From assembly GCF_027595985.1 (NCBI RefSeq), contig NC_073312.1, positions 10,211,426-10,275,425 of the forward strand: 64,000 nt of DNA. Direction: 5' to 3'. Positions 55,736 through 64,000 of this stretch are shown here, one piece after another. Numbering within the stretch: the first letter of the stretch is position 1; the number at the start of each line of letters is the position of its first letter. This DNA is from Sorex araneus. Taxonomy: Eukaryota; Chordata; Mammalia; Eulipotyphla; Soricidae. The position numbers were made by a program, and so were the translations under genes. The notes beneath the pieces were generated by a model. The model ran no database searches. It was not told where the DNA came from and was given only the letters and a program-made list of their open reading frames with translations.

Positions 55736-56849
55736 CCTAAATAAACATAGACAAATGTTGGGTGAAAGAAGACACACTTCTCAGAAATAGTGTTTGAACA
55801 TCTTGGTTTGTTCTATTATGTGAGCTCTCTGTCTGTTACTTCACACTCAATGACCCAAACCAACTGTGTATTGTTACTTCACGATAGATAGATCTTAATG
55901 CACTGGTACAACCAGATGGACCAAACTTAACCTGTCCTCTAACCTTGTGGTTATTTGCTCCACTTGCCCTCGAAGAAGATAAAGTATTTACAATTTTTAA
56001 GTACTGTGTCTTCATCTTCATTGTGTTTATGTATTTATTTATTTTTTAAGCCATTAGTTTCAAATTCAACAAAAATTTTCTAAACATCAGTTACTTGCAA
56101 ACTACTTTGTTGCCTGTCGGAAATATAATTCTGAATATAACAGAGGTTGGAATCACATCTGGATTAAATTTTAATCAATCTTTTTTTTTCCTTACAGAAG
56201 ATATCTGTTATAAGTCTTTTCCTTCATTTGCAAAAAAGGGATCAAGAATATCAACCCTATCATTGTTTGAATTCTATAATATCTGTGAAGCAGTGATCAT
56301 GCAAGATATAATAGTCATTAATAAGATGTAGTCTCTTCCCTCAGTGGAGGACACACAATAGAAATAAGATTTTTCACTTAATAAGGTAAGTACACAGTCA
56401 TTTTGGTGCGGTAGCAAGGAGGGAAGACTTTCAGGTGAGAATGGGAATCCACTCAGTCTTGACGAATGAGATCATCTTTCAGGTAAAGCAGAGTGAGGTA
56501 TTGTGTGTTCTTAATTGTGGAGGACAACATGAGCAAACGGATAGTGAAGAAAATATGTCATATGCTAGAAACTGTAAGAAATGCAATGTTAGGAATGCAA
56601 AGTCCTTGGGTTGTACTTACCTGTGAGAGGAGCTGTCTGGAAGTGGGCCAACCCTATTTAGCCAGGCCTTTGTTTTACTCCCCTTAGGCGACATCAGCAG
56701 GCTCCAGCTTCTTTTGGAAGGTGGTGTGGCCTAAAGAATGCCAGCTCCCATTTAATTTGTTTTACTTCTATTCTGAAAGGAAAGGCTGTTTATGGGGAAA
56801 CAGGCCGTGCCCATCATTTAGGAAAAAGTCAAACATGGATTTCCAGAGC
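55736..56849. other. Unique intergenic sequence
   Basis: About 1.1 kb without gene or recognised repeat. Confidence 0.4.
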
Positions 56850-57035
56850 GTTCCGTAACAACAGTGTGACCTTGCACTATTATTTAACTGGTGTCTTGGA
56901 TTTCTCATCTCTACAATAAAAACGCAGTTAATCACTGTATTTACATCATCTTGAATCTTTCAGGATTGATATAATAGGTATAAAGTGCTTTAACAGTACA
57001 TGGCACAAAGAAAGTGACCAATAAATGTTAATATT
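56850..57035 (+). mobile_element. MIR
   Basis: cagtgtgaccttgcactatt, tggatttctcatctctacaat, aaagtgctttaacagtacatgg, gaccaataaatgtta. Confidence 0.78.
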
Positions 57036-57252
57036 GCTGTGTTAAGTGCTCCCAGAGTATTTCCATTTAGAAGAAGGCAATATTTAACTGGAAAAAATGG
57101 TAGAACTTTCCAGCATTGCATCATTTGCTGTTTGGAAGCAGTTTGGTTCTTACAATGTTATCTTTTCAAGGAAGATTTAGTGCCACTGCACATACTCTAT
57201 AATTTTAAAGGGAAATAGTGATTCTTAGCTACTATGATGTGGTGTCATAGAA

Positions 57253-57497
57253 CTAGCACTGTAGCACTGTCATTCTGTTGTTCATCAATTTGCGTGAGCG
57301 AGCTCCAGTAACGTCTCCATTGTGAGACTTGTTGTTACTGTTTTTGGCATATTGAATAAGCCACGGGTAGCTTGCCAGGCTCTGCCATGCAGGCGGGATA
57401 CTCTCGGTAGCTTGCCGGGCTCTCCAAGAGAGATGGAGGAATCAAACCCGGGTCATCCGCATGCAAATGCCCTCCCTGCTGTGTTATTGCTCCAACC
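57253..57497 (-). mobile_element. Type B composite SINE, complete
   Basis: agcactgtagcactgtcatt to ctgctgtgttattgctccaac, including the tRNA-like head (caaacccgggtcatccgc). Possible duplication of 'tagaact' on both flanks. Confidence 0.92.
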
Positions 57498-57525
57498 TAG
57501 AACTGGAAACTTTAAAAATCAACCT

Positions 57526-57690
57526 GGGGCTGGAGCGATAGCACAGGGGGGAGGGCATTTGCCTTGCACGTGGCCGACCCGGTTCCATTCCCAGCATCCC
57601 ACATGATCCCCTGAGCAGCGCCAGGAGTAATTCCTGAGTGCAAAGCCTGGAGTAACCCCTGGGCATCGCTGTATGTGACCCAAAAAGAAA
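57526..57690 (+). mobile_element. Type A tRNA-SINE
   Basis: ggggctggagcgatagcaca to gtatgtgacccaaaaagaaa. Confidence 0.9.
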
Positions 57691-57734
57691 ACCAAATCAA
57701 AACATCTGAAAACAAATTCACTCCACTGGGTAGA

Positions 57735-57928
57735 ATTTTTTCCTCACTCTTCACCTCCTCATCCTTCTCCCTCTTCCTGGTTCTCCTGGTTAATTTCTCT
57801 CACCCTCTCTTCATCCTTACTTCCATCCCCACCCTCCTTTTCTTCTCTCTTCTTTTCCTTAACGCTTTCTGTGTGAATTTTTTCCTCTTCCCTTCTCCCT
57901 TTCTTCCTCTTCCTCTTGCCTCTTTATA
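57735..57928. repeat. Pyrimidine-rich low-complexity tract
   Basis: Nearly pure C/T on the + strand with TTCC and CTTC words. The open frame there is compositional. Confidence 0.8.
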
Positions 57929-58574
57929 ATTTAGTTGCTTGGCATGGAATACAATATGTGCTGGATTTCAAACCCAAGACTAGATGCCCATATCCCATGT
58001 CCAATCTTACGAGACAGTTCTTAGCCCCTTCTGAACTCTTAATTTTTGTGTGAGCCTACTCAATGGTGACAGCTTTGTTTTATTTTATTTTTAATTGTAG
58101 TAATACTGAGAGCATAAAATTGACCATTTTGATCATTTAAATTATAGAATTCAGTATGTGAAGTAAATTCACATTATAATCCAATATCCAGAACATTTTC
58201 ATCTTGCAAAATTGAAACTCTGTGCTCATTAAAACAACTCCCACATTGCCTGTCCTAGCCATTGGTAATTACCATTTAATTTTAATTTTTTTGTTTGGCC
58301 TCTATATTTAACTACTAAGTTAAGCATTGCATATAAAGGGAATTTTACAAATATTTGTCCTTATGGTTGACTTATTTCACTTAGCATAATGTCCTCAAGG
58401 TTCATTCATGTTTGAGCACGTACCAAAACTTTCTTTTTGAGACCGAATAATATTTCATGGATGTATATACCATATTTTATTGATTTATTTTTGACAGATA
58501 TTTGGGCTGCTTTCCTGGTTAGATTATAACTTGCTATAAACATAGATCTGCAAATAGCTCTCTCGCTTCCCTTC

Positions 58575-59170
58575 TTTTTTCGTGTGTGTTAAGAAGCAGG
58601 ACTTATTGTGGCGTGGTGGCAGCGGGTGGTGAGGACTGGGTGGGAAGCAGGACCTAACGGGGGTCAGCTCCGAGGCTCCCAGGAGGACAGCGACCACCAT
58701 GTATCCAGATGCCTGTGATTCGGGAGGCACTGGACTCCACAGCCACCTGGGGTCAGCCACTTTTGAGCCACTGTGTCTTCAGACTCATCCACATTAGACT
58801 TTAAAGTCCTATTTCTTGGAGCCTCGGATTTGGGCATTTGAACTTGGCCAGGCACAGAGCGTCAAATCACATGCTTCTTGTTCTGCACTTTGGTGCAGAT
58901 GGACATGATGAGGACTTGGCCAAGATGACTTGGGGCTTTCCAAAGGCTTCCCCCAAAACTGTTTGGAGTTCAAGATTGGGGCCAGTGTGAGAGCAGCTAG
59001 GAATGTCCATGGCAAAGATCTGTCTCGGAGGTCCCTTACTACAACCCATACAAGCTACAGGCCGCGTGACTTGTGCACCAGGCCCCACGAGGCAGAGAGC
59101 GTGTGCAGCTTAATAGACTACAGATGTCTGTCTGAGAGAACCTCTCATCCTTTTGGGTGTCAGCACAGAG
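58575..59170 (-). pseudogene. RPL10: RPL10 processed pseudogene
   Basis: Minus-strand retrocopy of the large-subunit ribosomal protein L10 (uL16) mRNA inside the old L1. AFGKPQ is encoded at 58934-58950. In shifting frames there follow MSICTKVQNKKHVI and then SEDTVAQKWLTPGGCGVQ with LPNHRHLDTWWSL, matching the family's C-terminal MSIRTKLQNKEHVI and [27 protein letters not shown]. A stop follows HVI, and a short deletion after AFGKPQ breaks the frame. A tail remnant (T-rich 58571-58580 on the + strand) and an AATAAG-like signal (58602-58607) mark its 3' end. The central part of the mRNA is missing; RPVACMGCSK near 59050 may be the decayed N-terminus. Intronless and disrupted, so not functional. 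Confidence 0.85.
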
Positions 59171-59321
59171 CTGAGATTTCTCTATTATCTGGTGATTCTA
59201 TTTTCAATATTCGAGGAGCTGTGATACTAATTCCTTAGCTGTAGTACTGTTTACATCCACCAATGAACAAGGTATCAATTTCTCTGTATCCATGCCAACA
59301 CTTGTTTTCTGCTTCTTTTAG

Positions 59322-59395
59322 GGATGGGGGCACAGCCACTGTACTCAGGGCTTAGTCTTGGCTCTGTGCTCAGGAATCACTCCCGTGAGAAGTAG
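59322..59395 (-). mobile_element. Type A SINE fragment in L1
   Basis: gcttagtcttggctctgtgc and aggaatcactcccgtgag only. Confidence 0.65.
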
Positions 59396-59751
59396 TGAAA
59401 GCAGCCTTATTTTTAATGTTAGATGGGAAGCTTTGTATTTCACAAATAATAGGAGATCCACTTGGGTTTAATTATAATAGATATAAATATAAAAATTATA
59501 ATAGATTTTATTATGTTTAGGAAATTCCACCCTATTCCTATTGACTTTTTTGATTTTTATTATTAGAGTGCATTGAGTTTTTCAAATATTTCTTCCATAT
59601 TCATTGAAATAATTGACTGCTTTTTCCTCGAGGTTATTTTGTTAAGGTGATATGTTACACTGGGTTTTGAATATTGAATTGTCCTTTTAAGGAATAAGTC
59701 CCTTTCAATTGCAAGACATAATCCTTCTCCTATATTGCTTAATTCTCTTGG

Positions 59752-59924
59752 AGGGCAGGGTTTGGGTTTGGGGATCACACTGTGTGCTGCCTATGGCTTA
59801 TTCCGGCTCTGCGCTTAAAGATCACCCCTGGAGCTACTCAGGGTTCCAGGGATTGAAGCAATTGGGTGTATGCAAGGCCAGTGCCTTAACCCTTTATCAA
59901 CTCTGGCATCTGCTACTAAATTCT
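59752..59924 (-). mobile_element. Degenerate type A SINE in L1
   Basis: ggggatcacactgtgtgctg, ccggctctgcgcttaaagatc, ctttatcaactctggcatc. Confidence 0.7.
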
Positions 59925-61139
59925 GTTTGCTGATATTTTGCTGAGAATTTTTCTATCAGTATTCACAAGTGATACTGATCGGTACTTTTTTTATAGTGTC
60001 TTTGTATGACTTTGTATTAGGGTAATGTTGGTCTCATAAAATTACTAGGAAGAGTTCTTTCCACATTTATTTTTCATATTTTTGGAAATTCAGGAGGATT
60101 GGTATTAGTTCTGTAAATATTTGATAGAATTCATCAGCAAAGTTGTTGGAACCAGGACTTTTATTTATTAGGAAGATTTATTAGAAGATTTTTTTAAATG
60201 AACGAGTCAATCTCCTTATTAGTTATAGGGCCTTTTTTTTTGGATGATCTACTTCTTCATAATTAAGTCTTAGTCAGCTTTATTCATTCCAACTAGCTTA
60301 TCTAATTTGTGATATAAATTGCTCTCAATATTCTCTTACTGTCCTTTTTATTTCCGTAGAACCAATAGTAATGTCCTCACTTTCATTTTGATTTCATTTG
60401 TCTGCATCTTTTATTCTTAGCGCAAAGCTGAGATTGACATTCTGTCAATCTTTGTCTTTTGATTGGAGAACTTAATCCATTTAAATTAAAGTAATTACTA
60501 CATTTAGGCGACTTTCTTCTTTCACTTTGCTATTTGTTCTGCATCTTGCATTCCTGCCTTCTTTTATTTTAAGAATAAATTAGTTGATTTTTAGCTGATT
60601 TTTTAAGTGAATATGTAGAATATTTAACTTCCTTTAAAACAGACTCTTGTGACATATATTCTATAGTTACTTTCCTGTGGTTACCATGGAGATGATATTT
60701 TACATCCTAAAGTTATAGTACTCTAATTTGAATTTATACCAGCTTTATGTTAATAGCATACAAAATCTCTGCTGTTTTGCATCTCTACATCCTCCCTTTT
60801 CACTTGTCACAAAATGATATCTTTACACATTGTGTGCCTAAGAATAAAATCTAGTAATTTTTAAAATGTATTAGTTCTTTAAATTATGTAGAATAAAATA
60901 AATTGTGAAGTTACAAACTAGCACTTAAATAATACAATATTTTTAATAGTCTCAGAGTCTTTTTGTTTATTCTAGCTTTTGCAGTTGTCCACGTATTTAC
61001 CTTTGTTAAAATCTATATTTCTTCATATTGTTTCAAGTTACTGTATTCTATTCTTTCATTTTACCCTGCCAGATTCCCTTGAACATTCAGTGTATGATAA
61101 ATCTAGTGATAGCAAACTTCCTTAACTTCTTTGTTTATT

Positions 61140-61296
61140 TTTTAATTTATGTCCATACCCGGTGGTTGCTCAGGGTTTACTCCTGGCTCTGCTTGGGAGT
61201 TACTCTTTATAGTGCTTGGGGAGACCATCTGGGGTGCCAGGGATCAGCCTGGTACAAGACAAGCACTTTACCTGCTACACTATGTCTCTGACCTCT
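61140..61296 (-). mobile_element. Diverged type A SINE in L1
   Basis: gtccatacccggtggttgc, ctcctggctctgcttggg, ctacactatgtctctgacc. Confidence 0.78.
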
Positions 61297-61523
61297 GAAG
61301 TGTTTTCTTTTATTCCTAACTTTGAAGGATAGTTTTGTTGAGTGTAGCATCCTTGGTTCACAGTTTTCTTTATTTATTGCTTTAAATATGTCCTTATTTT
61401 TTCAAAATTTCTGATGAGAAAGATCTATAGATGATTTTATTGAGAGTTCATCGTATGTGACAAATTATTTCTCTCTTGCTACTGTCAAGTTTTTCTCATT
61501 CTCAGAAAATGTTTCCACACTTG

Positions 61524-61699
61524 GGGCTGGAGCGATAGCACAGCGGGTAGGGCGTTTGCCTTGCACACGGCCGACCCAGGTTCAAATCCCAGCATCCCAT
61601 ATGGTCCCCTGAGCACGGCCAGGGGTAATTCCTGAGTGCAAAGCCAGGAGTAACCCCTGTGCATCGCCAGGTGTGACCCAAAAAGCAAAAAAAAAAAAA
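61524..61699 (+). mobile_element. Young type A tRNA-SINE in L1
   Basis: Near-consensus. Perfect 18-base duplication aaaatgtttccacacttg at 61506-61523 and 61700-61717. Confidence 0.95.
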
Positions 61700-61806
61700 A
61701 AAATGTTTCCACACTTGTCTCTTGAGTTCATCTTAGTTGGAGTTCCTTGATTGCTTATATTGATGTTTTTTACCAAAATGGAAAATTTTTTAGGAATGAT
61801 TTTTAA

Positions 61807-61997
61807 TTTTTATATTTATTTATTTATTTTTGCTTTTTGGGTCATACCTGGTAATGTACAGGGGTACTCCTGGCTTTGCACTCAGGAATTACTCCTGGCA
61901 GTGCTTAGGGGACCGTATGGGGTGCTGGGAATCAAACCCAGGTCGGCTGTGTGCAAGGCGAATGCCTTACCTGTTGTGCTATCGCTCCAGCCCCAAC
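61807..61997 (-). mobile_element. Type A tRNA-SINE in L1
   Basis: Complete with TTTA-rich tail; gaatgattttt repeats at 61794 and 61998. Confidence 0.92.
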
Positions 61998-62311
61998 GAA
62001 TGATTTTTTAAAAGATTCTCTTTGCCTCTTTTCTCCCCACCTTTTGGGAGCCCTATGATGCATACATTGGTCTGTTGGTATTTCTTCAATATATTTTTTC
62101 TATTCCTCAGACCTGATGATCTTTTTAGTATTGACATACACTTATTTTCAATTTAATTTTATTTTAGGTTTTCAGCTTCATTTTAGTTGATTGAGATTCT
62201 GTGATTTACAATACTGTTAATGATGACTTCTCATGCACATTAGTTCCACTAAGACTGGATGGTTGATGGTTTTTATTGTTAAATTAAACTGTAACATATC
62301 TTCAAATTTGT

Positions 62312-62495
62312 TATTTATTTATTTATTTATTAGTGTTAGGGTCACACCTGGTAATACTCAGGGATTACTTCTGTCTCTGCACTCAGGGATCATTCCCGGT
62401 AGGGCTCAGGAATAACATGGGCTGTCAGGGATTGAACCCAAGTCAGACATGTGTCAGGCAAATGCCCTACCCGCTGAGCTATCGTTCTGCCCCAA
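62312..62495 (-). mobile_element. Diverged type A SINE in L1
   Basis: gggtcacacctggtaatac to gctatcgttctgcccc with a (TTTA)n tail. Confidence 0.87.
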
Positions 62496-62934
62496 GTTTG
62501 CTGAGTTTTTGGATAATGCCCATTCAAATTGTTTTTTTCTCGTCTCTAGTGAAGTTTCATTTCTGTTATTGTGTCTTTCAGCTTTAGATTTTTTTTGTGT
62601 GTTTGTGCGTTCTCTCTCTTTATTGATATATCTTTTTCATACACAATTTTATTGACTTTTCTTAAATCTTCATTGAGTTCTATAAATATCCTTAAAAGAG
62701 TTGATTTAGTCTTTATCTAGCATATCTGCAAACTGTCCTTTCTCAGGGACAGTTTACGTAGGTATTTTTTCCCCCCACTGCATGGGTTTACTTTTTTGTT
62801 ACTTCATATGCATTGTTTTTTGAGAGGGTGATTCCCAAGCCTGCCCAGGAGGCCTGGAAATAATTGGTCATGTGGCCAGACAGTTCATTGCAAAGACCTG
62901 AAATCATCAGGTCACACAGGTAGTGCTGGGGGCT

Positions 62935-63068
62935 GCCATAACTCTTCAAGAGCACTAGGGCCATACTAGGTGGTGCTCAGGTGGGGTCATGTGTTGCTGG
63001 GGAATCAAACCAGAGTTGGGCCCATGCAAGTCACGGACCCCCTAACCCTTGTGTTATGTCTCAGCCCT
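62935..63068 (-). mobile_element. Degenerate type A SINE
   Basis: gggccatactaggtggtgctc, ggggaatcaaaccagagttg, tgttatgtctcagccc. Confidence 0.68.
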
Positions 63069-63128
63069 GCTGAGAACTAAACATTTAAATCTTGTTATAT
63101 GGCAAGTTCAAAATCCAGATTCTCCTCT

Positions 63129-63298
63129 TTTTTTTTTCTTTTTGGGTCACACCCAGCGATGCACAGGGGTCACTCCTGGCTCATCTCAGAAATCACCCCT
63201 GCCGGTGCTCAGGGGACCATATGGGATGCTGGGATTCGAACTCAGGTCAGCCGCATGCAAGGCAAATGCCCTACTCGCTGTGCTATCGCTCCAGCCCC
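63129..63298 (-). mobile_element. Young type A tRNA-SINE
   Basis: Perfect 14-base duplication cagattctcctctt at 63115-63128 and 63299-63312. Confidence 0.94.
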
Positions 63299-63312
63299 CC
63301 AGATTCTCCTCT

Positions 63313-63751
63313 TAAAAAATATTGTTCACTGTTCACTGTCCCTATGCTGAGAAACTTGAAGGATAAACCAATGAACCTCCAGTGTTCTCACATTTTTTTC
63401 CCCTGAATGTTCCTTTGGTATTTCCAACTCATGAAAAAGTGGGGATGTAATGGGGAGAAGGGTGCTGACTCTTTAAATCTCTTGGAAGTCACTTCAACCT
63501 TCAGGTTTGTGTGTTTGCAGTAATAGAGTGAAGTACAATATTCTCACCCACCTATTTGACTTCACACCCTTGATCCGAAGCAATAATTAGTGACCTGAGC
63601 ACAAATTCCCAGTAAAGGGAAGACAGGAGCTTTTTCACCTAGTCTGACTCTCACAAACTGGGTGCAAGCAGTTCCTGGGACACCTCCAGCCATGTAGCTG
63701 GAGGTAGGAGGTGGATAGCTGCAATTGTGCTAAGCTGAAGTTGACTGACAC
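63313..63751. other. Unique intergenic sequence
   Basis: No gene recognised. Confidence 0.4.
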
Positions 63752-63915
63752 TAGGCCAGAGAGGTGCAGAAGGCTGGGTGCTAGCCTCACATGTAGCAGT
63801 CAACGCCTGTTCAAACCCCAGTTCAGTCCCTGTCACCAGATATGTTCCCCTGAGCACTTCTAGGGATTATGCCTCAGCAAGAGCTAGGAATAGTTCCTGA
63901 GCACTTCTGAGTGTG
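63752..63915 (+). mobile_element. Degenerate type A SINE
   Basis: aggccagagaggtgcagaag head, cctgttcaaaccccagttc B-box region, agttcctgagcacttctgag. Confidence 0.68.
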
Positions 63916-64000
63916 GAAGGAGGAGGAGGAGGAAGAGGAGAAGGAGAAAGATGAGACGAAGGAGGAGGAGGAAGAGGAGGAAGAAGGAGAAGATGGAGGA
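63916..64000. repeat. (GGA)n purine microsatellite, runs off the window
   Basis: GGA/GAA repeats growing from the 3' end of the preceding SINE and cut by the window edge. Confidence 0.93.

Larger units (their letters stand above)
58070..62830 (-). mobile_element. Old L1 (L1M-type), antisense, heavily interrupted
   Basis: Words follow the order of an antisense L1 across the whole interval. 3' end: cacttagcataatgtcctca, gaataatatttcatggatg (58380-58470). ORF2 C-terminus: atccatgccaacacttg (59290). ORF2 middle: attttgctgagaatttttct, tagggtaatgttggtctcat, ctccttattagttataggg (59935-60230). 5' region: gattggagaacttaatcc, gtggttaccatggagatg, tttctgatgagaaagatct, tgatgcatacattggtctgt, ctcagggacagtttac (60455-62755). 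Interrupted by the RPL10 pseudogene and SINEs at 59322, 59752, 61140, 61524, 61807 and 62312. Not functional. Confidence 0.82.

Noticed and set aside
11514-63315. A recurring peptide family (HRGYSWLCTQELLLAVLRGPYG-like, split in many frames) that looks like a multicopy gene
   Set aside because: It is the antisense translation of the type A SINE body, present wherever that SINE is, in all frames.
1-64000. CRISPR arrays, prokaryotic operons, integrated virus
   Set aside because: No direct-repeat/spacer pattern, no bacterial gene layout, and no retroviral gag/pol/env frame or LTR pair was recognised.

Overview
This is mammalian nuclear DNA with one recognisable protein-coding gene and about 57 kb of repeat-rich flank. 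The gene is VAX1 (ventral anterior homeobox 1), on the + strand in three coding exons (2877-3099, 4128-4315, 6015-6608) with GT/AG introns, and it encodes 334 residues. The most abundant repeat is a tRNA-derived SINE with an internal Pol III promoter (A box like tagcacagcgg, B box like gggttcgattcc) and a tail ending in gtgacccaaaaagcaaaa. I know this sequence type from shrews (Soricidae, SOR-type SINEs), so a Sorex-like shrew is the likely source. That identification rests on memory, not on a search.

Layout. 1-2876: GC-rich CpG-island DNA with two AT-richer blocks that look like conserved promoter sequence (about 1385-1640 and 2160-2440). 2877-6608: VAX1. 6609-10400: 3' UTR and near flank, free of the lineage SINEs, with a large ATC/TTC microsatellite at 9498-9677. 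10400-49830: dense repeats. These are type A SINEs (short, A-tailed), type B SINEs (same tRNA-like head, different body, no A tail), antisense L1 3' ends, a 2.1 kb antisense L1 ORF2 fragment (30675-32830), old MIR and L2 copies, minisatellites at 15600-15980 and 46441-46745, and a purine/pyrimidine microsatellite at 34931-35328. A repeat-free island lies at 40400-41460. 49830-54430: a strikingly repeat-poor interval whose core (about 52430-53000) is rich in TAATTA-type homeodomain sites and SOX-type sites; it is the best distal-enhancer candidate here. 54430-64000: repeats again, dominated by one old antisense L1 (58070-62830) broken up by several SINEs and a minus-strand RPL10 processed pseudogene (58575-59170).

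No second functional protein gene, RNA gene or new genetic system was recognised. In human, VAX1 lies near SHTN1 and KCNK18 on 10q25; I see no exon of either here. The most unusual material is at the level of repeats (the type B composite SINE and its long variant, the hierarchical 46.4-46.7 kb repeat, nested insertions with clear target-site duplications) plus candidate conserved non-coding elements around VAX1.
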